Below, one piece after another: positions 51,701 through 61,066 of a DNA stretch of 64,000 nt. This DNA is from Pycnopodia helianthoides (lineage: Eukaryota > Echinodermata > Asteroidea > Forcipulatida > Asteriidae), in contig CM063258.1 in assembly GCA_032158295.1 (NCBI GenBank), positions 3,492,001 through 3,556,000 on the forward strand. The letters run 5' to 3'. The position numbers and the translations under genes are program-made. The stretch's first letter is position 1. Every line of letters starts with the position of its first letter. The notes under the pieces were generated by a model that was not told where the DNA came from, searched no databases, and was given only the letters and a program-made list of their open reading frames with translations.

Positions 51701-53146
51701 ACGGTTCCCATATTGTTTCTTAAATCTCCAGCCGGGGGAGGGTCGGAAGGAAGGTCTTGATCATCACGTTGGTGACTTCTGTTGCTTTACAGTTGGTGCC
51801 GAGATTATTTTTTTAAAGGCTTCTATATTCAATTCAATCAGGTAAACTTGTATTGGAATGCAGTGAATTGCTTGTGACAAAACACCCACTCTATGCAAAG
51901 CGCTGGACAAAGGCATGCAAAGCAATCAAACTATGGATTTAAATTAAATCAACCATGGACGTAGAAAATAAAATAAACCGTGTAGTCTGGTGACACCGAT
52001 GCAGTTTGAGTAATTAATTATCGTGCCTCATTTGTTGTCTGACAAATACAGCGCACATAATAAAAATAGATAAAGTTGTGTGAGCAGTTTTTATTGGTGC
52101 ATTTGGTGCATTTTAAAAGATCGAGCTCATCAATGATTGATATTTCAGTTACAATGACCGAGTTAGATTCTCAATCGCATTGTCAGCGTGAGTTGGCTTG
52201 AATTTTGAAAGACATATCCACTCCTCCTTCCCTGTCACTCAGTTGGTCACATGGTCACAAGGCCTAGTTGTGATAATCGTAACCCTCCATCCTCCTGACG
52301 GTGACCATTGGGAGGAAGGAGGGTTACGATTATCACAACTCCTATTACTACACAAACAAGGCCAATCACCTGCAAACAAATTAGTAAATTACTAGTTATT
52401 TTGAATTTTCCACCCATTCTGCATTTAAACACCACCCATTTTTTCCACCCATTTCCGCAATCCTCAGTACCAACCTACCACAGCCTCCTTCAAACAGAAC
52501 TTAATAGAGAACGGACAATCACACCTTCAAGACTAGCACCCCTCTCTCTCACACCTCCACTCCAGTTCAAACTCCAATTGGAGTATTTAGGAGGTCCTTA
52601 CAATTATGACAACCAAGAACCAAGAACATATGTTTGGAGAAGGGTGGGGGTTGGGCCAACATTAAAAACAAAAAGCACTAAATTTAACTCTCTTATTTTA
52701 CTCCAGTCCAGCTGTCCAGTTAAGTTTATCCATGGCCATGGCATGGGGGTTTCTACCTCCATGGTTTATCAATGACAATGAATGGCAAAGTCAATGGTGG
52801 TCAAACTGCCAAAAGCCACTTCACTTTAACATGATGTACGACAGGCAAACAAAGACATCCAACATTGGGACAGCCTTCATAACTCATGTTTATAATATGA
52901 AAAGCAACCCCCTTTCCAGGCAAATAGTATTGAGCGGTCTGGAATTACCTGGGCATGACCGGGTACGACATGAACTCCGAGTCGCTCAAAACCTTCCTGC
53001 AAATCGTCCACATCGATTCGCCCGTCGCCATCCACGTCCAGCTGAGCGAACAACTTGGCGTAGTGGGCTTCATCTTCGGGGGAGGGTCGCGGATGGCTTG
53101 ACAACGACCCAGAAGTAGGCTTTACATCTCCATCTTCCCCAGGCAT
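27735..53146 (-). CDS. SLC25A24: Calcium-binding mitochondrial ATP-Mg/phosphate carrier, SCaMC (9 exons)
   Basis: Exons in coding order: 53146-52949, 50491-50277, 39068-38957, 37761-37603, 35801-35650, 33475-33368, 32348-32181, 30315-30168, 27904-27735; GT-AG borders with consistent phases; about 476 residues, the usual SCaMC length. Four EF-hand loops lie at about residues 37-48 ([12 protein letters not shown]), 73-84 ([12 protein letters not shown]), 104-115 ([12 protein letters not shown]) and 140-151 ([12 protein letters not shown]). Three carrier repeats follow, with signatures PLDRLK, PMEVLK and PLALVR; the third lacks the acidic residue, as is normal for SCaMCs. Family knowledge: it exchanges ATP-Mg for phosphate across the mitochondrial inner membrane when the N-terminal EF-hands bind calcium. 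[19 protein letters not shown] and MVGLF resemble SLC25A24 slightly more than SLC25A25; in an invertebrate it is likely a co-ortholog of both. Intron 2 (39069-50276) is about 11 kb and repeat-filled. Exon 5 has one base missing (separate entry). Confidence 0.95.
28003..28130. repeat. Inverted repeat with CTAGGTGG/CCACCTAG ends
   Basis: ACTCCGAGACGCTAGGTGG faces CTGCCACCTAGCATTCCAAG. The element at 49399-49550 has the same end motif. In SCaMC intron 8. Confidence 0.65.
28225..28452. mobile_element. GGGCCCAATTTCAT-family MITE, diverged
   Basis: CCCAATTTCGTAGAGCTGCT at the left and ATGAAATTAGGCCC at the right. A CTGCTAAGCAGAAAT motif occurs twice. Confidence 0.8.
28563..28745. mobile_element. 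Fragment of the TTAACCCTC-type MITE
   Basis: CAACCCTCCTACTGTCTGACC through GTTAGTTCTGTGCACAG to GATCAACTCACCAC matches the elements at 32930 and 34370 but lacks intact TTAA ends. Confidence 0.65.
29519..29827 (+). repeat. Dispersed repeat, unamplified relative of 19936-20238
   Basis: Same order of motifs as 19936-20260, ending GAAGCGAGGCTGGGTC with no tandem expansion. Confidence 0.78.
29855..30088. mobile_element. Long inverted repeat, arms of about 105 bases
   Basis: ACTCATAGTGGGTATAAAAT near 29882 is mirrored near 30034-30053, and the pairing extends outward to GACACAATC and inward to GTGTGCATAGAAAAGC. The whole piece can fold into one hairpin. It ends about 80 bases from SCaMC exon 8. 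Confidence 0.88.
31074..31315 (+). mobile_element. TIR element, CACAGCCACAATCATGGGTA family, copy 1
   Basis: Ends CACAGCCACAATCATGGGTA/TACCCATGATTGTGGCTGTG. Copy 2 at 31577 lies in the opposite orientation 262 bases away. Confidence 0.88.
31577..31820 (-). mobile_element. TIR element, CACAGCCACAATCATGGGTA family, copy 2
   Basis: Reverse-complement partner of copy 1 over its full length; the left end is slightly decayed (CATCCACAATCATGGGTAC). Confidence 0.88.
32376..32850. repeat. Minisatellite, 61-base unit, about 8 copies
   Basis: The unit ACTAATAATGTGCGCATGTG then TTTATACCATCGCACACACA and AATTGATCATCATGATAATTC repeats every 61 bases. Units nearest 32376 are more diverged. Begins about 28 bases upstream of the SCaMC exon 7 acceptor. 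Confidence 0.95.
32930..33163 (+). mobile_element. TTAA/CCC-type (piggyBac-like) MITE, inserted in a SINE tail
   Basis: TTAACCCTCTTGCTGTC...GACAGTAGGAGGGTTAA. The right flank GGAATAAAATAAATGGCCCA continues the SINE body seen at 33850-33870, where an uninterrupted GGTTTAAGGAATG is present. Confidence 0.88.
33613..33948 (+). mobile_element. tRNA-Leu-like SINE, copy 3
   Basis: GTGTCGTGGCCGAGCGGATA head, B-box GGGTTCAAATCCC, body with GAGCAAGACACTTTACTATA, and tail AAGCGCTATATAAAAACCGA plus ATT repeats. It is the cleanest + copy. Confidence 0.9.
34370..34598 (+). mobile_element. TTAA/CCC-type (piggyBac-like) MITE
   Basis: TTAA at 34370-34373 and 34595-34598, inner ends CCCTCTTGCTGTC/GACAGTAGGAGGG. 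Nearly identical to 32930-33163. Confidence 0.9.
35052..35235 (+). repeat. Dispersed repeat with G-run, copy 2
   Basis: Matches 27295-27475 except for an added ATTTATTTATTCATTTATTT block. Confidence 0.75.
35650..35801 (-). other. SLC25A24: SCaMC exon 5 with one base missing
   Basis: The exon should encode the end of carrier repeat 1, from [15 protein letters not shown] to [11 protein letters not shown]. It is 152 bases where 153 is needed, and the frame changes between WRGNGI and VVKIAPET. The lost base lies near 35700-35701; on the coding strand a C after ATCAA would restore the AAC codon of the near-invariant GIN motif. Both splice sites are intact. Confidence 0.8.
36900..37545. repeat. 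Dispersed repeat ending in GAA microsatellite and hairpin
   Basis: Ends with GAAGAAGAAGAAG followed by AGGTGTTCCGAGCTATGCTC plus CGAACACCT, a perfect-type hairpin at about 37512-37540. The GAGGTGTTCCGAG end motif is one I associate with widespread invertebrate repeats; that point is recollection, not shown here. Confidence 0.55.
39116..39683 (+). mobile_element. TTAA-flanked MITE carrying a nested palindromic insert
   Basis: TTAAAGGCAGTGTATAC left and GCTGCCTTTAA right. The interior matches 54791-55142, but between 39226 and 39446 it is interrupted by a segment with mirrored ATAGACCGTATTGAA/TTCAATACGGTCTAT ends. Begins 48 bases upstream (on the - strand) of SCaMC exon 3. Confidence 0.85.
39226..39446. 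mobile_element. Nested palindromic insert, GACCGTATTGAA ends
   Basis: Interrupts CTCAAT|TGGTC, a string intact in sister copies. TA stands at both edges, suggesting a TA target. Confidence 0.7.
40249..40411. mobile_element. AGGCCTGGAATT-family repeat, copy 2
   Basis: GAGGCCATGGCCTCTGTTGC, TTCCCATAGACTTTAAG and GGAAATTCCAGGCC match copies at 26346 and 46259. Confidence 0.78.
41556..41929 (+). mobile_element. TTAA-type MITE, right end decayed
   Basis: TTAAAGGGGAGGTATACC left; the right end reads AAGGTATACCTTGCCTTTGA, so its TTAA has mutated. A second partial relative follows to about 42443. Confidence 0.75.
42747..43140 (+). mobile_element. TTAA-flanked MITE, AGGCCCTGTACAC type
   Basis: TTAA at 42747-42750 and 43137-43140 with AGGCCCTGTACACTATTGGT inverted ends. 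The interior is distantly like the AGGAACATTACAG type (CACGAGAAAATAGTGAAAA). Confidence 0.9.
43866..44380. mobile_element. GGGCCC-family element split by a TTAA MITE
   Basis: AAGCATAATTTTGTTGTGCT up to GTGCTTAA at the left, and GCAGCTCTATGAAATTGGGC at the right. Joined, they give the GTGCTTAAGCAGC string that is uninterrupted elsewhere. Confidence 0.88.
43903..44358 (+). mobile_element. TTAA-flanked MITE, AGGAACATTACAG type, copy 4 (nested)
   Basis: Inserted at the TTAA of the surrounding element. It has three additional bases (TAA) at the left junction and a 59-base internal tandem duplication (AAAATAGTGAAAAACCAATT at about 44042 and 44101). Confidence 0.92.
44988..45283. mobile_element. 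TTAA-flanked element with TIRs of about 35 bases
   Basis: CCATAGAGTTATATATAAGA at 44994 is mirrored at 45260-45279. TTAA stands outside each end. Each TIR includes CTAGAGGGCGCACT, a CTCF-like core. Confidence 0.85.
45284..45506 (-). mobile_element. tRNA-Leu-like SINE, - strand copy
   Basis: Reading the - strand: GGCCGAGGGGTTAATA head, then CAAGCTCTGGTGTTTCTGAT, GTGTGGGTGCGAGTCCC and ACTTGTGTCCTTGAGTAAG. The 3' end is truncated. Confidence 0.78.
46259..46427. mobile_element. AGGCCTGGAATT-family repeat, copy 3 (best preserved)
   Basis: CAGGCCTGGAATTAC...GAAATTCCAGGCCTG forms clear inverted ends about 15 bases long around a 140-base interior. Confidence 0.85.
46428..47514. other. SCaMC intron 2 sequence with a degraded dispersed repeat
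   Basis: Bases 46890-46990 (CTCGAATTTGACACTGGACC, GACCGGACAAGTCCGGCGGT) match 33990-34085 and the host around 50585-51010. The rest shows nothing recognisable. Confidence 0.5.
47515..47886 (+). mobile_element. TTAA-flanked MITE, AGGGGCACGCTGCC type
   Basis: GC-TTAA-AGGGGCAC left, GTGCCCCT-TTAA-GC right; joining the flanks gives GCTTAAGC. Confidence 0.85.
47887..49398. other. SCaMC intron 2, no recognisable element
   Basis: A/T- and A/C-rich; bases 48690-48970 on the + strand are strongly adenine-rich. No exon found. The carrier has no missing residues between exons 2 and 3, so none is expected. Confidence 0.5.
49399..49550. mobile_element. Inverted-repeat element with CTAGATGGCAGCAG ends
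   Basis: CACTAGATGGCAGCAGAC at about 49418 faces GTCTGCTGCCACCTAGCG at about 49508-49526. Outer arms also pair (CAATGGGAGACTTTT against AAAAGTTCCCCACTG). Confidence 0.78.
50621..50976 (-). mobile_element. tRNA-Leu-like SINE, nested in another repeat
   Basis: Full-length - strand copy: head at about 50976 (CGTGGCCGAGCGGATAAGAG), B-box GGGTTCGAATCCC, tail with (ATT)n at 50621. It interrupts the GTAAACTCATGACYGGACAA string of the surrounding repeat. Confidence 0.9.
51371..51691. mobile_element. TIR element, AACATGTTTAGCGTC family, copy 1
   Basis: GGCCAAATAAAA and AACATGTTTAGCGTCC left; AGACGCTAACCATGTTTTTA right. Copy 2 is at 58438-58750. Confidence 0.82.
52267..52339. repeat. 73-base near-perfect hairpin
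   Basis: Arms of about 29-30 bases (52267-52296 and 52310-52339), starting GTTGTGATAATCGTAACCCT, pair with about one mismatch around a 13-14-base loop. It lies in SCaMC intron 1. It could be a tiny inverted-repeat element or a small-RNA precursor-like hairpin. Confidence 0.85.
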
Positions 53147-53460
53147 CGTACAAAGAATTTACGTTGTGTCACACTGTCATAATACGAGGAGAATTTATGG
53201 AAAATAATGAGTTTTGTTGCAAATAAATATCGCCCTCGTTTGCCGGCTCGCTGTCTGCTCGGTTGTGCGAACGTGATGTAGCAATGACCTCTTTGTAGGT
53301 CACCGCGCATTCGCACTTTGACAAAAGGAGAAAAAAAGGTGTGGCCATAAGTAGAGTAAAGTCCCGCCCACTTAATTAGCATATTAATATTCAAAGTAGT
53401 TTTCAGACCTTCCGTGTTCATTATCGCTTAGGCTGGTAATTCAATTTTAATTAAAACTTG
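53147..53460 (-). promoter_or_regulatory. Probable promoter and 5' UTR region of SCaMC
   Basis: Directly upstream of the start codon at 53146. Contains a CG-richer patch (53230-53310) in otherwise A/T-rich DNA and no TATA box in a convincing place. The transcription start is not determined. Confidence 0.35.
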
Positions 53461-54590
53461 AGCAAAATCACAAACAAAAGGGTTTAATTACGAATAATCT
53501 GTTCATGTTCAAACTTGCCGCAAACGCCGTCAACTTAGAAAGGATCGGCAATAAGTTTGGCAACCGATAAACAATTTAATATGTATGTACTTGTATGTGG
53601 GAGGTCAGTGCACTTTGCACATTGCACTTTTCGTCATCCTACAGTTTATGGAAGGTTTTTTATGACAAAATGGCCACCAGCTGCTGGTGGCTTCAGTGTC
53701 AGGCTACTCAAACTTGAATTTGTCACTGATTTTTTGTTCTTCTTCAAGTATAACCACAAATTAGGTTTAGAAAATACACGTACAACAAGATGAATAAAAA
53801 CAAGACTAAAAATTCCTTTATCATAAAAATGAACCTCTTTAATCATAATTTTGCCAACACACATGGCATATTTCATTAATTTTACAATCTAAATAGATTT
53901 AGTAATATACAGGAATTTTTGAATACACTCGTAATAATAATGGGTGAAAAAAAAGTAACACCTCAAATTTAAAAAATAATGGTAATAACACAAAGAAAAT
54001 AAATTGTTCAAACAAATAAAAAATATACATACAATAAATACAAGGAATCTTAATTGTAGATGACATAACCAAATATCATGTTTCCAGAATGAGAGAAATG
54101 TCCTTTTTGTTATTGATATGGTGGAATTAGTGTTTCTAAACTCGATGTGAAATCACTTTCCAACGGTATCTACAACTTATGGGTGCAAATATCCCTCAAA
54201 TAACCCCAACCTCAGCCATATCCCACCTTCAAATACATCTGGTATCGTTGAAAATTTTGTTAAGATAAATATTAAATGAATTACAAGGTGCAGGAAATCT
54301 AACACCATCAAGGTAAATTTCAACACAAGAAATTGAAATTACGACACACTGAATGGATTGGTCCTAGTTTTTTGGAAACCATATTTTTATGGTGACAATC
54401 TAAGATGACACACTCAACCATCTATGACACTAAAAGTCTTTAGTCAAAATAACAGATTCACTTACATTGTACAAAGGCACAAGTCTTGCAAAAAAACAAA
54501 AATGTATTTACACAAGATATATTATTTACATTGGAGTTTATAAACACACAACTAGGAACTATACAAAATGAAAAAACAAAAAACAAATTT
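53461..54590. other. Gene-free stretch upstream of SCaMC
   Basis: A/T-rich; only short open frames with no recognised family and no repeat seen elsewhere in the window. Confidence 0.5.
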
Positions 54591-54790
54591 GGGTCGTTTG
54601 ACTGGTGGCACGATAACACCAAACAGGGTTTCCATTGCCGGAAATTCACAGGGAACCAGTCTCAAACAATATACATTACAAGGTACTTTGACTGGTAACC
54701 GGCCCTTTCTGCTAAGCAATTTTTCTGCGCTTAACAGCTTTATGAAACTGGGGCCACCTTATTCCTCAAGTTTCTATGCGTAGATTTACT

Positions 54791-55142
54791 TTAAAGGCAG
54801 GATATACTTTTGGTAATTGTCAAAGACTAGTATCCTGACTCAGTGTATCCCAACATATGCATAAAAAAACAAACCTGTGAAAATTTTGGCTCAATTGGTC
54901 ATCAAAGTTGCAAGAAAGTAATGAAAGAAAAACACCCTTGTTGCATAGAATTGTGTACTTTCAGATGCATGATTTTCAGATTTAGTGAGAAATTACCTCT
55001 TTCTCAAAAACTACACCATTTCAGAGGGAGTCGTTTCTCACAAAGTTTTATACTATCAGCAGCTCTTACGTGCTCTTTACCAAGTAAGTTTTTATGGAAA
55101 TGTATTTCTTGCGTTATTACAAAAAGTATCCGCTGCCTTTAA
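54791..55142 (+). mobile_element. TTAA-flanked MITE, AGGCAGGATATAC type
   Basis: TTAAAGGCAGGATATAC left, ATCCGCTGCCTTTAA right; the interior matches 39116 and 14377. Preceded by a half GGGCCC element at 54600-54755. Confidence 0.88.
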
Positions 55143-55839
55143 CAAGTTGAACAATTCATCGACTAGGCATGAGTTTTGATTGTGCACGAGTCCCTTGATG
55201 AGGCTCCCCAAGGGTCCATGTTTGGTCTTCATGATTTGTATGAATAAAATGCATTGTAATCACACACTGCGCATTCCTTCTATCAATCCGATCTGTGTTT
55301 AGACAATACTTCAAACTCTGTAACAACTCTCATCAACAATTATACAGTCTAAACAGTATCTCAACTAAATATATATAATTATTATTCTACAATTACTGGG
55401 CCCCTTAGGACCCCTCATAATTAAATGACTTCATAATTATAACTGACACCGATAACATCTGAATACATAAATAATACATATCACATCATGATTTTCTTAC
55501 ACTTAATTTCTCAGCGTGATTGCTTGAATACTTAACTTACTTCGGACGGAAGTGAAAAAAAAGAAATTTTTAAATTTTAAATAAATACAATTTGAACTCC
55601 AGTTTACATTTATCCCATCATTGCACTGTGTATTTGGACGGGGTTTTATGAATAATTGTAGACTGTTTTTTTTTCATAAATTATTATCAAGAAATTGCGG
55701 CAATCTTTTTCAGGCAATTCGATAAATTTGTTACATTAAACTGCTCATAGGTCTGAATATTTCTAAGGTCTTAGTTTGGGGGAGTTATTAAAAATTACAC
55801 TTTCAGACATGCCTTTCACAGTTGTTAGGCACCCTACGA

Positions 55840-56240
55840 AGTAGGTGTGTGCGTGTGGGTACGTATACGCATTCAAACCGGGGACCTTTAACAAAAGAGA
55901 ACATTAGGGTACCCAGTTTGGGTGAAGGTTCCCAGTTAGAGAGTGGTACAAAATCAATGGGAGCTGTTGCCAAAAAGTTAGTACAAACAAAAGAGGGACA
56001 ATAGGAGGTCCCCGAATTCCAGGTGTTTACACACTTGGTTGTGTGCGTGTTGGTGTGCCTACCTACCCAAAACAGGGGGACCTATAACAAAAGGGGGACA
56101 ATAGGGTTCCTGGTTGGGTGAAGGTTCCCAGTTGGAGAGTGGTACAAAATCAATGGGAGCTGTAGCCAAAAAGTTTGAGTACGAAGCAAAAAGAGGAACA
56201 ATAGAAGGTCCCCGATTGCAGGTGTTTTACACACTTTGTT
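55840..56240. repeat. Tandem duplication of about 200 bases, two copies
   Basis: GGGTGAAGGTTCCCAGTT, GAGAGTGGTACAAAATCAAT and ACAATAGRAGGTCCCCGA occur at about 55920-56010 and again at 56115-56215. Confidence 0.85.
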
Positions 56241-56304
56241 GCATACATTCTCAAATATGCATCCCTGTGGAGCCTTCATTAGTTCTTTCCTATTGTCCCT
56301 GTAC

Positions 56305-57000
56305 TTAACATCTCCCCGTAGACTTTGTGCACAACATTCCTTGTGGAGCAACCCTGGTCTTTAGAATTCCCCAACAAAGACCTTTTGTTTTCCCTGTTTT
56401 GTTTCATCCTTGGTCTCCATAAGGTAACCCAATATGAGCACAAGTTTATAAATGTTAAAGGAACATTACAGAATTGGTAAGAAAAAAACTTGTAAAATAT
56501 ACTTTTTGATCACAGATTTACATAAAACTTACACGGTCTAATGATGATGATAGTAGAAAACATCCCTTGAAATATTTCTGTCTGAAATGCCATATTTGAT
56601 GAGAAATGAATAAACTAATTTTCCGATTGGAGTTTATCGCTCAGTGAGCGTTTTATTCATTTGTTGAATCTATATGATTTCATGCAAACGTGTAATCGGT
56701 TTTTCACTATTTTCTCGTGACCCAGATGGCCGATCGATCTCAAACTTCTACAGGTTTGTCAGTTTATGTATATGGTGGATTACATAAAGTGCTCACACTG
56801 CCAGCAACTGTTTTGTTAGCAAAAACCAATTCTGTAATGTTCCTTTAACATGTCCCCGTAGACTTTGTGCACAACATTCCTTGTGGAGCAACCCTGGTCT
56901 TTAGAATTCCCCACAAAGGCCTTTTGTTTTCCCTTTTTTGTTTCATCCTTGGTCTCCATAAGGTAACCCAACATGAGCACAAGTTTATAAATGTTAAGAT
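56305..57000. repeat. Duplicated 149-base unit split by a TTAA MITE
   Basis: Units 56305-56454 and 56849-56995 (CCCCGTAGACTTTGTGCACA to CAAGTTTATAAATG) flank the MITE at 56455-56848, with TTAA at every junction. Confidence 0.88.
56455..56848 (-). mobile_element. TTAA-flanked MITE, AGGAACATTACAG type, copy 5
   Basis: TTAA at 56455-56458 and 56845-56848. Reverse orientation, highly similar to copies 1-4. Confidence 0.92.
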
Positions 57001-58437
57001 TAATTTATCAACATTTTTTGTCATCGTAACAAAAGCTGTTGAATGAGATTCAATTTAATTCCAGTCTCATACATAATGATATATCATATTGCTGTAAATC
57101 AATGTCTACAGGTCCATTTTTAGTACAGCATGACTTGAATGTTGTAAACATGTACTGGAATTCGCTGCATGCATAGCTCTAATCTCATGCATACTATTTA
57201 GGGGGTTTCCCCCCAGTCCCCCTGGTAATTGTCACAATCTGACAATAAATAAGGCACACATACATTAGTGAGCACATCGGCTTCCACGAAAAAAAAAACC
57301 TTGTGTACATTGCTATAATGTTATAACGATTCCTACCCCCAAATCTTGGTATAATCTCTTTGTACATAATCAAGACTTGAGCTCGACTTCATGGTGCTGC
57401 TTCACCACAGAATTCCGTGCTTACGGCGCCAATGACAACAGCGCCCTCTAAACGCATGATTCTATGGGCCATAAGGAAGTCGTAAGCGCAGAATTTCATG
57501 AAATTGGCCCTCGCTGTAAGGGAACACAATTGCATCTACAATCATAAGTACAATTTTAACTTCAAGTGTTTCTACACAACTTAGCTCAGCAGAAATGGGT
57601 CACCAGCCCAAATGGCATGTGATTCTAACTCTTTGGTGACTGGTACCCGGAAAAAGTTTTGCTTAGTTGTTAATTAATTTTATGCTTTATAGACTACAGG
57701 AATTGAGTCCATGTAATTAAATCAAGCAATAAAAGTTAGTACATGGACTTTTCAAGGTTTGTTTTAGTTTTGAAGTGTGACTCAACACTGTAAAGTCACT
57801 GAACTTTGGAATGATAAACCAGCTGAAAGCTCTCATGAATATTTATAAGCCCAGGAAGACAGCATTGCGTGTAACTAAAACATGAATATTAATCAACACA
57901 TGCCTTTATGTCTCATCAAATCTTATGAATATTCATAATAAAAATGGGCTGGAACACCCGACCATGATTATTTGAATAAGGTTCACTGGCTCAAATAGGC
58001 ACGTAAAAAAAAATTGGTTTGTGTCATGACTCCAACCCCAAAAGTCTCTTGATTAATATTTTTTGTTTTACCTTGGGACGTTTCAGGTGAGAATATTTGG
58101 AAAAGGGGCAATTTTAACAAATGTATCATGTTATTAACTCAGTAACAATGAGAGGGGGATGGAAATCATAAAATAATTTTAAAATTAGTTTGAAAAAATG
58201 CGCTCCCCAATTTGTCTGTCTGTCCTGATAAGCCAAATTACCAATCGAAGTCACATGCAAATTGGACTTATGCCCTTGTCTACTGATAAACAAAAAACCT
58301 CTCAGATCTCAGCGGCTAACAACAGTAGGTTCAAATGATTGCCATGGACCCACATAAGTGACCACTACATATTGATTCACTGTCTGACTGGCGGACATGG
58401 TAATACTCAGGGTTGTATCTCTGAATAAGAGTGCATT
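57001..58437. other. Gene-free stretch with a degraded palindrome
   Basis: Only a decayed GGGCCC-family palindrome at about 57380-57512 (CTTCATGGTGCTGC...GCAGAATTTCATGAAATTGGCCC) is recognised. The rest is A/T-rich. Confidence 0.5.
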
Positions 58438-58750
58438 AGGCCAAATAAAAATTAAAACATGTTAGCGTCCCCGCCTCCTTCCTTTTTAGAGTCCACCTCC
58501 TTTTTCTTTCTTTCTTTTTTTAAGGATAAATTGTTACCATCTCTGACAAAAAAATCTATTCTAAAAGACACAATTCGTTTTTTTAACTTTAGCACACCCC
58601 GAAAAAAGCTGGCAACCACCTTGAAAAATAGGGCGGCCGGTTGTCTTGAAAAAATGTGTGTGCGGCCATTAAAAATTTTTTTCAAAGGCTCACCTCCTCC
58701 TATTTTTCAAAAAGGCAGGACGCTAAACTTTGTTTTTTATTTTGCCTTAA
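58438..58750. mobile_element. TIR element, AACATGTTTAGCGTC family, copy 2
   Basis: AGGCCAAATAAAAATTAAAA and ACATGTTAGCGTCC left; GGACGCTAAACTTTGTTTTT and ATTTTGCCTT right. Internal CCTCCTTTTT runs match copy 1. Confidence 0.85.
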
Positions 58751-61066
58751 CAGCAAAGTGAAGGTGAAACACTCACAGCGCAATCCGTAAAAGACCATGT
58801 TACCTCCGAGTTCCCAAATCTACTCGGCGGCAGTATAAGAATAACAGCTCTTGCAAGAGCTCTACAAGAACAATCTTTAGTACAATCACATGAAGTTACG
58901 CAAACCATATCACATCCATACATGTCAAAACCAACAACCATGTTACCTTGTTTACACACAAAGTAGGTGGCCTAGCTAGAACCATAGAGCGGTAAGCTAG
59001 AAACATACTTAGGTCTTTCTTGGCAGGCTAGAGCTGTTTTGTACCATATTTTAAAATCTTTATATTATACCACAATAGAATTTTATGCCAAACATTTTTA
59101 CAAAAGGTGAACTATAAATGTAAATGTGTGCATGTGCAGTATTAGAATTAAAACACAGAGTGACAAGCTCGCCACCATTGCATAGTTTACCCTCGCATGC
59201 CTTGCTGTGCTGAAGGCGTTTGGCTACCATCGCTAAGAAAGCGTGTAAAAACAAGTGCGTGGAATGAACACACCATGTAACACAACATTGTGACTGCATT
59301 ACCCAGGTTAAAACCATTAAAAAACTGCAGCTACCGGTCCATTTACTTTCAAAAAATACAATCTAAGTTTTTTAACGTACATTAAACATCACGTACGTAT
59401 TTTATCATCATTACTATTTTATTTATCTATTTGTTTTGGTTTTGAGCAAAAATAACCCAGTACACGCAGTCCACTGTATGCGCTGGACATCAGCGCGCTA
59501 CAGCTGCGGATCGCGCACACACAAAAACACGCCACATTTCAGGCGCGCTATTTTGATGCGCTGTCCCCCGTTCGATTTCGGCAAATGTTGGGTTTTCTCA
59601 AGGAATATATGTTTCAGACGCCGTAACGACCGACGGGGTTACATGGGCAACACAAAAACCCATCGTTCTCTATTTTTGTAAATTCTATGGTGCTTACATT
59701 ATGTTGGGCCACAAAAAGCTTAACTGCATACCATGAACTATGCATATCAGTAAAATAGTCATGAACTACATGTAACAAGTCTAAATGCTCTACCTGATAC
59801 CCTTGTGTTATTCTAAACACAACAATCTATTTTATAATAAAAAAAATTAGATTTATACAAACTGATACAATTTTATCGATATCTGCCAATAAACAGAGAA
59901 ATATACAAGTTAAGTCAGCCTCTATATTAATAATAGATGTAATATCTGATATTAAATCTGAATTTATTGCTATTTTAACCAAACTCTTAGCTATGTACAC
60001 ACGTGAGGCAATATAAATTTTGTAGGCCACATATCCGGTAAAACGTAAACAAATTTCTACTTTTCGATCATCAGAAATCATCAACCTGAAATTAGTTCGA
60101 AGACAGGCTTTACCCGATTTATAATAATTTGAATATACTATTTCTTCCAATAATATCATCTGTTACAAAAACGTTAGAAATCGCTAGCCATAGAAAAGAT
60201 CTGTTGAAGCACAGCAAGGCAAAACTAGTGGAATGTCAGCGCAGTGAACTTCGAAAAAAATAAAACTTCGATAGTAGGCACAATAATTTGTTTGTTTTAA
60301 AATGGAATACTGCAGCAGTAAGCAAGGCACACAATGATTCGACAGCAAGAAACTAGTCGGTTGGGCTATCCTACTTTGAAAGTGTAATTACGCGACCAGC
60401 ACACTTCATCCAATTTGGTCGATTGATTTGTGAAAGACATATTCGAGTTCTGAATCAGCAGCGTTTATTTGTTGATTTAAATACAAAAAAAAAAAAAATG
60501 CTGATTGATATTTTGATAGTCTACCCTTTATGAATTCAATACTCAATGCTGTTTACAAAAAAACATATATAAAACGTACATTATCTTAAGCATCAATTTC
60601 TATTTCAATTTCTAAAATGATTTTCATCAAAGCCTGTACATCATCTACATGAGGCATAAGCGCATTGGATGGCAGACGCATCGGGGCGAACCCCTTCTCT
60701 TAGCGGCAAGTGTACTCTTTTTTTTTTAAACTGCATTGAAAGTTTTTTAAAACAACACGGCTTTACATGCAATCCGAAGGACGAAGCAATAATGGTTAAG
60801 TGTTGCAAAACTTAAACGGCACAATCATTAAAACCTGTCTCCATGATTTATGCTGCCCTTATCAAAAGATCATGACCTGAGAGGTCAAAGGTTTGTGACC
60901 TTTAGCCTCACCTGTTACTCCATGCATTGTGGGAAAGACTTACTTAATAAACATAGCACTAAACCTGGTGGGTAATTTACGTTGTTTGATCCAAACAGAT
61001 CCGTTATTTTTCCCATACCTTTCCACGAGTCTTCTTGCTTGAAAGCAGAGGTCAAAAGTTGAAAGG
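58751..61066. other. Gene-free stretch 3' of the PDZ gene
   Basis: Presumably includes the PDZ gene's 3' UTR at its right edge. A fragment of the CCGCGGAGTAG-type repeat lies at about 58780-58880. No other feature supported. Confidence 0.45.
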
